From NCBI RefSeq assembly GCF_011764545.1, contig NZ_AP022870.1, positions 6,640,001 through 6,704,000 on the forward strand: 64,000 bases of DNA, written 5' to 3'. A model generated the notes under the pieces. That model did no database searches and had not been told where the DNA came from. It saw nothing but the letters and a program-made list of their open reading frames with translations. A program made the position numbers and the translations under genes. This DNA is from Phytohabitans flavus. GTDB taxonomy: Bacteria; Actinomycetota; Actinomycetes; Mycobacteriales; Micromonosporaceae. Shown here one piece after another: positions 7,161 through 17,156 of this stretch (positions are counted from its first letter, which is position 1; each line of letters opens with the position of its first letter).

Positions 7161-8039
7161 CTAGACCCGCAGGTAGAACCGGAGCGTGACCCATGCGGTG
7201 ACCGCGCTGACCAGCGCACCGACGCCGGCCATCAGCGGGAACATCAGCAGCACGTCGGCCCAGCTCAGCGGCGTCAGTAGCTCGGTCAGGTCGCGTAGCG
7301 AGCCGTCGAGCAGGAACAACTTGCCCAGGAACAGCCCGACGAACGCGATGATCGAGCCGATGAGGCCGGCGACCACCGCCTCGAGCACGAATGGTGCCTG
7401 TATGAACCAGTTCGAGGCGCCGACCAGCTTCATGACGGCGACCTCGCGCCGTTTGCTGTACGCGGCGACCTGGATCGTATTGCCAACCAGGAGCAGTGCC
7501 GCGATCGCCATGATCGACGCGGCCAGCAGTGCCATGTTCTGCACCGACCCGAGGATGTTGAAGATCTTGTCGAGCAGCCGCTGCTGGTCGACGATCGTCT
7601 CGACGCCCTCGTTGTTCTTGTACTTGTCGTTGATCTGCTGGAACTGCTCCGGGTTCTTCAGGCGCACCCGGAAGGACTCGGGCAGCTGGCCCGGCTTGAC
7701 GGCGTTGACCAGGTCCGGCGCGTCCGCGTACATGGTCTTGAACTTCTCGTGCGCCTGTTCCTTGGACTCGTAGATGACCTCGGCCACCAGCGGGTCGGAC
7801 TTGAGCGCGTTGTCCAGATCGCTGCGCTGCTGGTCAGTGACGTCGTTGTTGAGGAAGATCGCCACTTCGATCTGGTCGTAGTAGAAGTCCTTCATGCTGT
7901 TGACCTGGAGGTACATCAGACCACTTGCACCCAGCATGGCCAACGAGACGGCCAGGGTGATGATCATGGCGACCGTCATGGTGACGTTGCGCCACAGCCC
8001 GACCAGGACCTCGGACAGGACGTACTTAAGGCGCTGCAT
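7161..8039 (-). CDS. ftsX: Cell division ABC transporter permease FtsX
   Basis: 292 residues. One N-terminal membrane helix (~20-42), an extracellular domain (~45-165) and three C-terminal helices (~175-195, 218-243, 262-285) give the FtsX/MacB-like permease topology. FtsX with FtsE links the divisome to peptidoglycan hydrolases. The cytosolic loop contains YSKRREVAVMKLVGASNWFI, the coupling motif found in FtsX proteins. It follows ftsE with a 32-base gap and ends at a strong terminator. Order smpB-ftsX-ftsE-prfB on one strand is the usual actinobacterial arrangement. Confidence 0.95.
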   Translation of the reverse strand: MQRLKYVLSEVLVGLWRNVTMTVAMIITLAVSLAMLGASGLMYLQVNSMKDFYYDQIEVAIFLNNDVTDQQRSDLDNALKSDPLVAEVIYESKEQAHEKFKTMYADAPDLVNAVKPGQLPESFRVRLKNPEQFQQINDKYKNNEGVETIVDQQRLLDKIFNILGSVQNMALLAASIMAIAALLLVGNTIQVAAYSKRREVAVMKLVGASNWFIQAPFVLEAVVAGLIGSIIAFVGLFLGKLFLLDGSLRDLTELLTPLSWADVLLMFPLMAGVGALVSAVTAWVTLRFYLRV

Positions 8040-8071
8040 TGAGGGTTCCTTCGCTGGGTAGGTCGGTGCGA

Positions 8072-8752
8072 CTAGCCGTAGACGCCGCGCGCCTGGTCGC
8101 GGACGATCCGGCCACTCTCGATCTCAACGACCCGGCGCCGCATCTGGTTGACGATGTTGGAGTCGTGGGTGACCATCACGACCGTGGTGCCGGTCCGGTT
8201 GATCCGGTCCAGCAGTCGCATGATCTCGATCGACGTGTCAGGGTCCAGGTTTCCGGTGGGCTCGTCGGCCAGCAGGATCAGCGGCCGGTTGACGAAGGCC
8301 CGCGCCACCGCCACACGCTGCTGCTCACCACCGGAGAGCTCGTGCGGGTAGCGGTGCTCCTTGCCGCCGAGACCGACGAGCTCCAGCACCTCGGGCACCA
8401 CCCGGCGGGCGACCGCCTTGGTCTTACCGATCACCTCAAGCGCGAACGCGACGTTCTCATACGCGGTCCGGTTGGGCAGCAGGCGGAAGTCCTGGAAGAC
8501 GCAGCCGATCGAGCGCCGGAAGTTGGGGATCTTCCAGGAGCGCATCGACGTGACATCCCGGCCGTTGACGACGACCCGCCCCTGGTTCGGCGTGACCTCG
8601 TGCAGCAGCAGCTTGATGATCGTGGACTTGCCGGAGCCGGACGGACCGATGAAGAAGACGAACTCGCCCTTCTCGATCCCGACCGACACCTCGTCCAGAG
8701 ACGGCCGGGACGCCTTCGGGTACGTCTTCGTGACGTGCTCGAGCTGAATCAC
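8072..8752 (-). CDS. ftsE: Cell division ATP-binding protein FtsE
   Basis: 226 residues, a complete ABC ATPase. Walker A GPSGSGKST is at 36-44, the signature LSGGEQQRVAVARA near 140-153, Walker B LILLADEPTGN just after, and the H-loop VTHDS near 195. FtsE is the cytosolic ATPase of the FtsEX division complex, partner of the permease encoded next. The 105 bases between prfB and ftsE contain no clear gene. Confidence 0.96.
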   Translation of the reverse strand: MIQLEHVTKTYPKASRPSLDEVSVGIEKGEFVFFIGPSGSGKSTIIKLLLHEVTPNQGRVVVNGRDVTSMRSWKIPNFRRSIGCVFQDFRLLPNRTAYENVAFALEVIGKTKAVARRVVPEVLELVGLGGKEHRYPHELSGGEQQRVAVARAFVNRPLILLADEPTGNLDPDTSIEIMRLLDRINRTGTTVVMVTHDSNIVNQMRRRVVEIESGRIVRDQARGVYG

Positions 8753-8857
8753 GGGTCAGGAGTCTACGCGGTGTAACCAGATAGCCAAGTCCACCCTGCA
8801 CCGGTTCGCGCGCAATGACGTAAAAACCACGGGAGGTTGAACCCTCGACGTGGGCCG

Positions 8858-9979
8858 CTAGGCCGACCCGCTCTCCCGCTCCCGCTGCTTGCGCCAGCGG
8901 ACGCCAGCCTCGATGAACTCGTCGATTTCGCCGTCGAAGACCGAGGTCGGGTTGCCCGTCTCCTCCTCGGTCCGCAGATCCTTCACCATCTGGTACGGGT
9001 GCAGGACGTACGACCGCATCTGGTCACCCCACGAGCCGGCCGCGTCGGCCTTCAGGCCCTCCATCTTGGCCAGCTCTTCCTGCCTCTTCCGCTCCAGCAG
9101 GCGGGCCTGGAGGACGCGCAGGGCGGACGCCTTGTTCTGCAACTGTGACTTTTCGTTCTGGCAGGTGACCACGATGCCGGTGGGGATGTGTGTGATCCGG
9201 ACCGCCGAGTCGGTGGTGTTCACGCTCTGTCCACCAGGCCCCGACGATCGGTACACGTCGACCCGCATCTCGTTTTCCGGGATGTCGATGTGGTCGGTCT
9301 GCTCGACGACCGGGAGCACCTCGACGCCGGCGAAGCTCGTCTGCCGACGGCCCTGGTTGTCGAACGGGCTGATCCGCACCAGACGGTGCGTGCCCGCCTC
9401 GACACTCAGCGTGCCGTATGCATACGGCGCCTTGACCGCGAAGGTGGCCGACTTGAGGCCCGCCTCCTCCGCGTACGACGTGTCGTAGACCTCGGTGGGG
9501 TAGCCGTGCCGCTCCGCCCACCGCAGGTACATCCGGAGCAGCATCTCGGCGAAGTCGGCCGCGTCGACCCCGCCGGCACCCGCCCGGATGGCGACGAGGG
9601 CCTCGCGAGAGTCGTACTCACCGGAGAGGAGGGTGCGCACCTCCATCTCCTCGACCGCCTTGTGCAAGCTGGCCACTTCCGTGCCGACCTCGGCGACAAC
9701 GCCTGGGTCGTCTTCGGCCTCGGCCAGCTCCAGCAGCACTAGGGCGTCGTCGAGCCGGCGGCGCAACCCCTCCAGCTTTCCGATCTCCCCGTTGACATAC
9801 GACAGCTTCGAAGTGACCTCCTGCGCCCGTGCCTGGTCATCCCACAGGTCGGGGGCGGACGCCTGCTGCTCAAGCTCGGCTTTGTCCCGCCGCAGCCGGT
9901 CGAGGTCGACAACGGCCTCGATATTGCGCAGGGTGGCGTCGAGGGTCTTGAGCTGGTCAGCGAAGTCGGCAGCGGTCAC
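8858..9979 (-). CDS. prfB: Peptide chain release factor 2
   Basis: 373 residues. The SPF tripeptide at 204-206 recognises UGA/UAA, and the catalytic GGQ at 249-251 (SSGPGGQSVNTTDS) releases the peptide. It reads through in one frame: the autoregulatory UGA frameshift of E. coli prfB is absent, as expected in actinobacteria. I start at the GTG at 9979 (VTAADFADQLKTL). An in-frame TTG three codons upstream is possible; neither has a strong ribosome-binding site. Confidence 0.95.
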   Translation of the reverse strand: MTAADFADQLKTLDATLRNIEAVVDLDRLRRDKAELEQQASAPDLWDDQARAQEVTSKLSYVNGEIGKLEGLRRRLDDALVLLELAEAEDDPGVVAEVGTEVASLHKAVEEMEVRTLLSGEYDSREALVAIRAGAGGVDAADFAEMLLRMYLRWAERHGYPTEVYDTSYAEEAGLKSATFAVKAPYAYGTLSVEAGTHRLVRISPFDNQGRRQTSFAGVEVLPVVEQTDHIDIPENEMRVDVYRSSGPGGQSVNTTDSAVRITHIPTGIVVTCQNEKSQLQNKASALRVLQARLLERKRQEELAKMEGLKADAAGSWGDQMRSYVLHPYQMVKDLRTEEETGNPTSVFDGEIDEFIEAGVRWRKQRERESGSA

Positions 9980-9998
9980 AACAATCAAGGATAGGCCG

Positions 9999-10514
9999 TC
10001 AGGCTCCGGGTGCCGTCTTCAGCCACGACAGGGCGGCCCGGTGGTAGGCCACGGCGAACTCGAGTGCCGCCGAGCCGTAGTTGTCACCCCCCTTCTTAAC
10101 CTCCTTGGCCTGCTCCCGCGCGGAGGCGAGCGCCTGGGTGTGATATTCGGTCGCGCCGGAGTAAAGGTCCTTCAGCTGAGTGGCGGCGTGCTGCTCGCCG
10201 AAGGCCACGCGGAGGGCGTGCGGGTTACGCACGGCGTCGCGTCCCGGCGGCTCGGCCAGCCACCGCCCGAAGGCGCGCTTGCCGGAGGCGGTGATCGCGT
10301 ACGGCTGACTCGACCGCGGTCCCGGCTTGCCGAGTCGGACGTATCCGGCGTCGGCCAGGGCGGGCAACTCGCGGTAAACCTGGCTACGCGTCATCGACCA
10401 GAACGGACCGAGCCGTCGCTCAGCCGAGGACATCAACTGGCCGCCAGTCATCGGTCCTTCGTGGAGCAGCCCGAGAAGGGCCGCCGCGGTGGGGTTGATT
10501 GCAGTTTCTGCCAT
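9999..10514 (-). CDS. PadR family transcriptional regulator
   Basis: 171 residues. An N-terminal winged helix (AALLGLLHEGPMTGGQLMS, then SQVYRELPALADAGYVRLG) and a longer helical C-terminal domain make it a PadR-s2-like regulator. These usually repress a neighbouring efflux, stress or detoxification gene and dissociate on ligand binding. No obvious partner gene is next to it: prfB lies 20 bases downstream and a disrupted kinase gene upstream. ATG at 10514 chosen; the frame is open for 26 more codons but without family similarity. Confidence 0.85.
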   Translation of the reverse strand: MAETAINPTAAALLGLLHEGPMTGGQLMSSAERRLGPFWSMTRSQVYRELPALADAGYVRLGKPGPRSSQPYAITASGKRAFGRWLAEPPGRDAVRNPHALRVAFGEQHAATQLKDLYSGATEYHTQALASAREQAKEVKKGGDNYGSAALEFAVAYHRAALSWLKTAPGA

Positions 10515-10647
10515 GCCCTCCACGCTGCCACTTTGTCGCCGCCGCGTCCAGGATTTCGCATGATCCGCAGGGCGATATCCTCCACTGTGCACTGTCCGTG
10601 CCCGACAGTCCGGTGAGGACGAGTAGCGAGTTGATCACGAGAAGTGA

Positions 10648-12022
10648 TCATCCTGCCCGGCGCGGGCTCGGCAAGGCATCCCCGATGTCTGGCCAGTCTT
10701 CCATCTCGGGCGGTAGGTCCATGATGGATGGGACCACTGTGGAAGGAGTCATTGTCGGTGCCGGTGTGACGGCAGCGACGGGCGGTGTGGCCGTAGCGGC
10801 GGGGCCGGCGGGTGCGGTGCCACTCGAGCCGCCGCCGGCGACGAGAAGCGTGCCCACGACGGCGATCGCCGCGACCGCCGCCGCACCGGCGCCCGCCAGC
10901 ACGACCGGCACCGCCCGGCGTCGTTTGGGCGGCGCGGGCGCGGGCGCGGCCATCGGCATCGCCGGTACCGGGACCGGCATCGGCACCGGCTCGGTGTTGG
11001 CGCCCGGCCACGGGCTCTCGGTGCCGTACGCCGCGCCGAGCTCGATGGCGGTGCTCATCCCGGCCACGGGAATCGAGACCATCCGCCCCACGTACGCCGA
11101 AGCGGGCGAGACCGGGCGGCGCGCAGCGGCACCCATGTCACCTTCGCGACCGCCGCCGCGGCGCCGGCCGGGCGGGGCCACCACGTGATCTGGTCGGCCG
11201 CGAGGGCCGGCAACGGGGGTGCGCCGTCGAGCGCCGGCTCCACGCCTCGCAGCCGCGCGGCGACGAGCCGGGCGTCCGGTCGGCGCGCGGGGTCGGGTGA
11301 CAGGCACTCCTCGATGACCGGCCACACGACCGGCGGGAGGCCGGGCGGCGGCACGGCCGCGCACATCCCGTGGCGGCGCAACACCTGGAGCGGACCCCCG
11401 CCCCGGAACGGACTCCGGCCGCAGAGGAGTTCAAAAAGGACGATGCCGAGCGCGTAGATGTCCGCGGTGGGCGACGGAGCGGCCCCACCGACCACCTCCG
11501 GCGCGGCGTACTCCGGAGTGGCGTGGATGGAGACCGGCGGGGTGCCGTCCATCCGGCGCGCCACGCCGAAGTCCACGACACGCACAGCCCCGCCGTCCGC
11601 GGGCACGACGAGGTTGCCCGGCTTCACGTCCGCGTGGACGATGCCTTGATCGTGCAGGTACGCGAGCGCGTCGGCCACCTGCGCCACGATGTTCGCCGCG
11701 ATCGCCGGCGGCACCGGCCCGTCCCGGCGGACCCGCCTGCGCAGGTCCTCGCCGTCGACCAGGTCCATCACGATCGCGAGCGCGCCACCGGACTCGACGA
11801 GCCGGTGCGGGCGCACGACGGACGGATGCTTGATGGCGGCGAGCAGCCCGTACTCCTCCTGGAAGCCCCGGACCAGCTCGGGCTCCTCGGCCGCTTCAGG
11901 ACGCAGCATCTTCACGGCCACCAGCCCCCGGTGACCATGTCCACGGCTCGCCACACGGCGCCGATCGCGCCCTGTGCGATCTCCCCCTCCAGCCGGTAGC
12001 GGCCGTCCAGTACCCCGTCCAT
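10648..12022 (-). pseudogene. Serine/threonine protein kinase with C-terminal membrane helix, frame broken twice
   Basis: Three minus-strand frames together make one PknB-type receptor kinase. Frame 1, from the ATG at 12022, carries the glycine loop GEIAQGAIGAVW. Frame 2 carries VAVKML, the catalytic HADVKPGN, VDFG and YAAPEV. Frame 3 carries a membrane helix near the C-terminus (PVVLAGAGAAAVAAIAVVGT) and a short Pro/Thr-rich outer tail. Each change of frame needs one extra base: the first inside the five-G run of ACCGGGGGCTGG (minus strand, just below 11940), the second between about 11160 and 11060. All catalytic motifs are intact. The pattern fits missed homopolymer bases (compare ahcY here), but real decay is not excluded. 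Confidence 0.75.
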
Positions 12023-12149
12023 GGATGAGACGCTATGGCGGGCAGCGGCACGCCTGGGGTGGCGCGACACGTCTTTGGCACGAACCAGGGACTGGCGACT
12101 CGCCGCCGGCTGCGAGAGGGTGAACTTCCGTGACGTCACCTCTGGTGCG

Positions 12150-14441
12150 ATGGCTCGCCGGCCTCTCCCCGACGAGCTCGCCGCGATCCTGACCCGCCGC
12201 CCGGAGGCGTTGGACCGGCCGCAGGTGTCCAGTTTGAGCGCTCTGGCCGGCCGGCTCCAGGATCCCGACGCGGTGATGATGACCGCCGGTGCGCTGCCAC
12301 TGCCCGCGCTACAGGTGGTGGAGGTACTCCAGGCTTTTGGTGGGCCGCTCGTCGGGCTCGACCAGCTCGCCGCCACGCTCGGGCGCAAGCCGGACGACCC
12401 CGAGCTGGCCGCCACGCTCACCGTGCTCGCCCAGCGCGCCCTCGTCTGGCCGGACGGCGACGAGCTGCGCATGGCCGGTCCGCTGTGGAACGCGTTCGAG
12501 CACCCGCTCCACCTCGGCCCACCGGCACGCCGCCTCTTCGAGGGCGCCCCGGTCGCCGACCTGCACGAGATCGCCGCGGCGCTCGGGCTGCCCCGCGGGC
12601 GTACCCGAGCAACCGCCCTGGCCGACGTCTGCGCCGCGCTGGCCGACGGCGAGCGGGTGCGTTCGGTGGTCGCGTCCGCCCCCGTCGCGGCGCGCGACCT
12701 GCTCGCGAAGGTCGCGTGGGACGGCCCCCTGGTGGTCATGGGCATCTACGACCGCCCGGGCAGCGGCCCGCTCGCCTGGGCGGTGCGCCACGGCCTGCTG
12801 GTCTCGGACGGGTGGCAGCACGCGCAGATGCCGGGTGAGGTCGGGATGGCGTTGCGCGGGCCGGACTGGCGAGCGCCGTTCGACCCGCTGCCGCCCACTC
12901 CTGATCTTGTCGGCGTGCCGCCGGAGGCGATGGAGCGCGAGGCCGCCGCCGCGGCCACCACCGCGGTCGAGCAGGCGTCCGCGCTGCTCGGCGCGGTCGC
13001 CGCGGCGCCCGTCGCGCTACTCAAGGCCGGCGGCGTCGGTACCCGCGAGCTGCGCCGGCTGGCCAAGTCGGTCGGCTGCGGCGAGCCGGAGGTACGGCTG
13101 TGGCTGGAGCTCGCGTACGCGGCCGGCCTGGTCGGCGTCTCCGAGATGCGGGTGCTGCCCAGTGAGGCGTACGACGAGTGGTGTGCGGCCGAGCCCGCCG
13201 GCCGCCTTGTGCCGCTGCTGCGCGCCTGGCCGCACCTGCCTGCCGCGCCACTCGCCGGCGACGGTACGGCCGCGCTGACCCGGGACGCGCTGGGTATGGC
13301 CGCGTACGACCTGCGCCCGGCCCTGCTACAGGCCGCGGCCGAGCTGCCCGGCGGTCAGGGCGCGGCGGCCGGGCTCGCGGAGGTGCTCGGCTGGCGGCTG
13401 CCAATGCTTTCCGGGGACGCCGCGTTACTCGACGGGCTGTGGCGGGAGGCGCACCTCGTCGGGGCGCTGGCGCACGGCGCGCTGACGCCGCTGGGCCGGG
13501 CGCTCCTCGCGGGTGACTCGCCGGAAGCCGCGGTCTCCGCCCTGCTGCCGCCGGCGGTCGCGGAGGCCGTGTTCCAGAACGACCTCACGGCCGTCGTGCC
13601 GGGTACGCCCGCCGCGGCACTCGCCAGCCTGCTGGACTCGGCCGCGGTCCGCGAGTCCGGCGGGGGCGCGGTCACGTGGCGCTTCTCACCCGCCTCGGTA
13701 CGGGCCGCGCTCGACGCCGGCCACACGCCGGACCGCCTGCTCGCCGACCTCCGGGCCGCGGCGGTCGGCGGCGCGCTGCCCCAGGTGCTGGAGTACCTCG
13801 TCGGCGACATCGGCCGCCAGCACGGCCGGATGCGCGTACGGGCGGTCGGGTGTGTCGTACGCGCGGATGATCCCACGCTGCTGGCCGAGATAGCCGGCGC
13901 GCGGGCGCTACGCCCGCTCGGGCTCACCGTGCTGGCGCCCACGGTGCTCGCCAGCGCGCTGCCGGTGGCCGAGACGCTCTCCGCGCTGCGCGCCGCTGGG
14001 TACGCGCCGTCGGGCGAGGACGCGGACGGAGTCGCCACGGTGGAACGCGCGCCGCGCCACCGGGTGCCGGCACCGCGCCGTGCGGAGCGCAACCGCCCGC
14101 CCCGTACCCCGGCCGACCTCGCGGCGCTGGCGGAGCGACTGATTTCGTCCCATGTGGACAGCGACGAGGCGGCCGTGTCCCGTCCCACCCCGATGAGCGT
14201 CGCGCGAGCGGTGCGCGACCACGCGACGCACCTCAGCACCGCACAGCGGCTGCTGCTCATCGGGGCGGTCAGTCAGGGCACGCCGATCGAGATCTCGTAC
14301 ACCAACGGCGAAGGCGAGTCGACCCGCCGCGTCATCGAACCTGCGGAGCTGGACGGGCCGAAGCTAACGGCCTGGTGCCAGCTCCGCGAGGACGAGCGCG
14401 TCTTCCTCCTACCCCGCATCGAGTCGGTGTCCGCGGTCTAG
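12150..14441 (+). CDS. Helicase-associated (XPB/Ssl2-like) domain protein
   Basis: 763 residues from the ATG at 12150 (MARRPLPDELAAILTRRPEA). Actinobacterial proteins of this kind carry the XPB/Ssl2-like N-terminal domain usually attached to a helicase, without the helicase motor, and end in a WYL-like beta domain (IEISYTNGEGESTRRVIEPAEL near 710-735, then ERVFLLPRIESVSAV). The middle is Ala/Leu-rich repeat-like helices. No Walker motifs are present. Role unknown; DNA binding or control of repair genes is a guess from the WYL-like end. Divergent from the kinase gene, with 127 bases between starts that should hold both promoters. Confidence 0.75.
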   Translation: MARRPLPDELAAILTRRPEALDRPQVSSLSALAGRLQDPDAVMMTAGALPLPALQVVEVLQAFGGPLVGLDQLAATLGRKPDDPELAATLTVLAQRALVWPDGDELRMAGPLWNAFEHPLHLGPPARRLFEGAPVADLHEIAAALGLPRGRTRATALADVCAALADGERVRSVVASAPVAARDLLAKVAWDGPLVVMGIYDRPGSGPLAWAVRHGLLVSDGWQHAQMPGEVGMALRGPDWRAPFDPLPPTPDLVGVPPEAMEREAAAAATTAVEQASALLGAVAAAPVALLKAGGVGTRELRRLAKSVGCGEPEVRLWLELAYAAGLVGVSEMRVLPSEAYDEWCAAEPAGRLVPLLRAWPHLPAAPLAGDGTAALTRDALGMAAYDLRPALLQAAAELPGGQGAAAGLAEVLGWRLPMLSGDAALLDGLWREAHLVGALAHGALTPLGRALLAGDSPEAAVSALLPPAVAEAVFQNDLTAVVPGTPAAALASLLDSAAVRESGGGAVTWRFSPASVRAALDAGHTPDRLLADLRAAAVGGALPQVLEYLVGDIGRQHGRMRVRAVGCVVRADDPTLLAEIAGARALRPLGLTVLAPTVLASALPVAETLSALRAAGYAPSGEDADGVATVERAPRHRVPAPRRAERNRPPRTPADLAALAERLISSHVDSDEAAVSRPTPMSVARAVRDHATHLSTAQRLLLIGAVSQGTPIEISYTNGEGESTRRVIEPAELDGPKLTAWCQLREDERVFLLPRIESVSAV

Positions 14442-14451
14442 CCGCCCAGGC

Positions 14452-16080
14452 CTAGCCCATATGGGGGTAGGTGTGGTCGGTGGGCGGGACGAACGTCTCC
14501 TTGATGGTCCGGGGCGACGTCCACCGGATCAGGTTGTGCCAGGAGCCGGCCTTGTCGTTGGTGCCGCTGGCGCGCGCGCCGCCGAACGGCTGCTGCCCGA
14601 CGACCGCGCCGGTCGGCTTGTCGTTGATGTAGAAGTTGCCGGCGGCGTAGCGCAGGGCGTCGGAGGCCCACTCGATCGTCCGCCGGTCGGTGGCGAAGAC
14701 CGAGCCGGTCAACGCGTACTGCGCGGCGCTCTCGGCCTGCGTCACCACGTCCTCGAAGCGGGCGTCGTCGAAGACGTACACACCGAGGATCGGACCGAAG
14801 TACTCGGTGGTGAAGACCTCGTGCCCGGGGTCGGTGCACTCGACCACCGTCGGCCGCACGAACCAGCCCTCGCTGTCGTCCGCGGTACCGCCGGCGATCA
14901 CCGTGCAGGAGGCCGAGTTCTTCACCAGGTCGAGGGCGGCGGCGTGCTTGGCGAACGCCCGCGCGTCGATGACCGCCCCGCCGAAGTTGGCGAGGTCGGT
15001 GACGTCGCCGTACGTCAGCGAGTCAGCGGTGGCGGCGAGCCGGTCGCGAACGCCGCCCTCCCACAGTGACCGCGGCACGTACGCCCGCGAGGCCGCCGAG
15101 CACTTCTGCCCCTGGTACTCGAACGCGCCCCGCACCAGCGCGGTGACGAGCGCGTCCGGGTCGGCGCTGGAGTGGGCGATGACGAAGTCCTTGCCGCCGG
15201 TCTCGCCGACCAGGCGCGGGTACGACCGGTACCCGGCGAGGTTCTGCCCCACGGCCTGCCACAGCGTCTGGAACGTCCGGGTCGAGCCCGTGAAGTGGAT
15301 GCCGGCCAGGTCGGGGTCGGCGAGCGCCACCTCGGACACCGGGATGCCGTCGCCGGTCACCATGTTGATGACGCCGGGCGGGAGGCCGGCCGCTTCGAAG
15401 AGCCGCATCGTGAAGTGCGCGGCGAACTGCTGCGTCGGCGAGGGCTTCCACACCACGGTGTTGCCCATCAGCGCGGGCGCGGCGGGCAGGTTGCCAGCGA
15501 TGGCGGTGAAGTTGAACGGGGTAATCGCGTACACGAAGCCTTCGAGCGGCCGGTGGTCGAACCTGTTCCACACGCCCGCCGAGGAGAGCAACTGCTCGCC
15601 GAGGAGCCTCTGTCCGAAGTGGACATTGAAACGCAGGAAGTCGATGAGCTCGCACGCCGCGTCGATCTCCGCCTGATACACCGACTTGGACTGGCCGAGG
15701 ACCGTAGCGCCGTTGAGCGTGTCCCGCCACGGGCCGGCGAGGAGGTCTGCGGCGCGCAGGAAGATGGCCGCCCGATCGTGGTACGACAGGGCCCGCCACA
15801 TCGGCGCCGCCTTCTTCGCGGCCGTCACCGCCGCCGAGGCATCCGCGTTGGTTGCGTTGTGGGTGACACCCAGCACATGCCGGTGCCGGTGCGGCTGCAC
15901 CACCTCGATCGCCGCGCCGCCGGCCATGCGCTGCTCACCGTCAACGGTCATCGTCAGCTCCGCGCGCTCGCCGGCGAGTTCGGCTATGCGGCGCTGGAGG
16001 CTCTCGCGCTCCGGGGTGCCGGGGGCGTAGGTGCGTACCGGTTCGTTATGCGGTTCGGGTACGACGAAGGCGGCGTCCAT
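14452..16080 (-). CDS. pruA: L-glutamate gamma-semialdehyde dehydrogenase (delta-1-pyrroline-5-carboxylate dehydrogenase)
   Basis: 542 residues, the length of the monofunctional actinobacterial enzyme. The catalytic cysteine is C327 in EYQGQKCSAASRAYVP, and the general-base glutamate is E293 in LVGETGGKDF. The NAD-site block TPFNFTAIAGNLP is near 187-199. The enzyme oxidises glutamate semialdehyde to glutamate in proline and arginine catabolism. AGGAG lies six bases before the ATG. No proline dehydrogenase gene is visible nearby, so it stands apart from putA. Convergent with the XPB-like gene. Confidence 0.95.
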   Translation of the reverse strand: MDAAFVVPEPHNEPVRTYAPGTPERESLQRRIAELAGERAELTMTVDGEQRMAGGAAIEVVQPHRHRHVLGVTHNATNADASAAVTAAKKAAPMWRALSYHDRAAIFLRAADLLAGPWRDTLNGATVLGQSKSVYQAEIDAACELIDFLRFNVHFGQRLLGEQLLSSAGVWNRFDHRPLEGFVYAITPFNFTAIAGNLPAAPALMGNTVVWKPSPTQQFAAHFTMRLFEAAGLPPGVINMVTGDGIPVSEVALADPDLAGIHFTGSTRTFQTLWQAVGQNLAGYRSYPRLVGETGGKDFVIAHSSADPDALVTALVRGAFEYQGQKCSAASRAYVPRSLWEGGVRDRLAATADSLTYGDVTDLANFGGAVIDARAFAKHAAALDLVKNSASCTVIAGGTADDSEGWFVRPTVVECTDPGHEVFTTEYFGPILGVYVFDDARFEDVVTQAESAAQYALTGSVFATDRRTIEWASDALRYAAGNFYINDKPTGAVVGQQPFGGARASGTNDKAGSWHNLIRWTSPRTIKETFVPPTDHTYPHMG

Positions 16081-16223
16081 GGCGGGCTCCTGTCAGGATC
16101 TCTGCGTTGTTCCATCCTTACATGTCGTGCCGGCCGTGGCGGCGCCTCTGGGCAGGTGCCGCGGGCGCCGGCGGTTCGGGCGTGCCGCGTACGCTAATAA
16201 GCTGCCCGGGTGAAGGGGAGACG

Positions 16224-17156
16224 ATGACCGAGAAGTCGAGTGTCACCGAGGCCGCGCCCGCCGCGTCCACCGATACTCCCGCGCCGGAGGGCCCACCGGC
16301 GTTCGGCGCCACCGTCCTCGCGGTCATCGCGCTGGCCTGGCTCGCGGCGATGATGTGGTCGTCACACGCCGAGATCACCTCCGGTGAGGGCACGCTCGCG
16401 ATCACGTCGGCCGCCATGGCACTGCCCACCGTGATCTCCGCCGGCCTTGTCGCCGGGGCGGCCGCCAGCCTCGCCGTCGGCCACCTGCTGCGCCGCCTGC
16501 GCGTGCTGCTGCGCTTCGCCGCCTCGGTCGGCGCCGGCCTGGCCGTCGGCGTCATCGCGGCGATCGTCGTGATCACCAGCTACGGCGGTGGGGAGGCCAG
16601 CACGGTACTCGCCGGCACCGTGGCCGCAGCGGTCACGGCCGGTGGGGCGCTCGCCGCCGTGCGGGCCCCCGCGGTCGTCGGCGCGATCGTCACCGCCGGG
16701 CTGGTGGTCTTCGCGGTCGAGCAGGTGCTGGACAACTTCCAGCCCAACCTCATGTCGCTGTACGGCAGCACGGACGACCCCTCCTCTCGGCTCAGCGCCT
16801 CCGGCTGGTCCGCGCTCACGATCGCGGTCTGCACCGGCCTCGCCGCCGCGCTGGTCGCCTTCTTCTACCTGCGCCGGGCGGTCCGGCGGGCGGGTGCCGA
16901 CGCGGTGGCGCCGAAGTGGCCGGCGTACGCGATCGCCGGCGCCGGCCCAGGCCTGCTGCTTGTCGCTGCGGAGTTCATCGTCCGCACGCTCGGCGCGGAC
17001 GTGCTCGCCCTGGCCGGCTCGGTAAGCGAGGCCGACGCCACGGCACAGCAGATGATGGACAGCTCGCGGGTCAACAACGCGCTGGTGGTGCTCTTCGTAG
17101 GCGCGATCGTGGCGATCGTGTCCTTCGGCCGGACGCTGCCGAAGCGCATGGATTAG
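16224..17156 (+). CDS. Multi-pass membrane protein of unknown function
   Basis: 310 residues from the ATG at 16224, preceded by AAGGGGAG. A short acidic/Pro-Ala cytosolic head is followed by about eight hydrophobic helices (for example 30-50, 65-85, 95-117, 125-145, 150-168, 205-228, 245-268, 290-305). No catalytic motif or transporter signature was recognised. The long helices are Ala/Val-rich, typical of uncharacterised actinobacterial membrane proteins. Its stop overlaps by four bases that of the convergent DUF6912 gene. Confidence 0.6.
   Translation: MTEKSSVTEAAPAASTDTPAPEGPPAFGATVLAVIALAWLAAMMWSSHAEITSGEGTLAITSAAMALPTVISAGLVAGAAASLAVGHLLRRLRVLLRFAASVGAGLAVGVIAAIVVITSYGGGEASTVLAGTVAAAVTAGGALAAVRAPAVVGAIVTAGLVVFAVEQVLDNFQPNLMSLYGSTDDPSSRLSASGWSALTIAVCTGLAAALVAFFYLRRAVRRAGADAVAPKWPAYAIAGAGPGLLLVAAEFIVRTLGADVLALAGSVSEADATAQQMMDSSRVNNALVVLFVGAIVAIVSFGRTLPKRMD

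Noticed and set aside
9970..9988. Programmed UGA frameshift at the start of prfB
   Set aside because: Looked for and absent: RF2 reads in one frame from its start.
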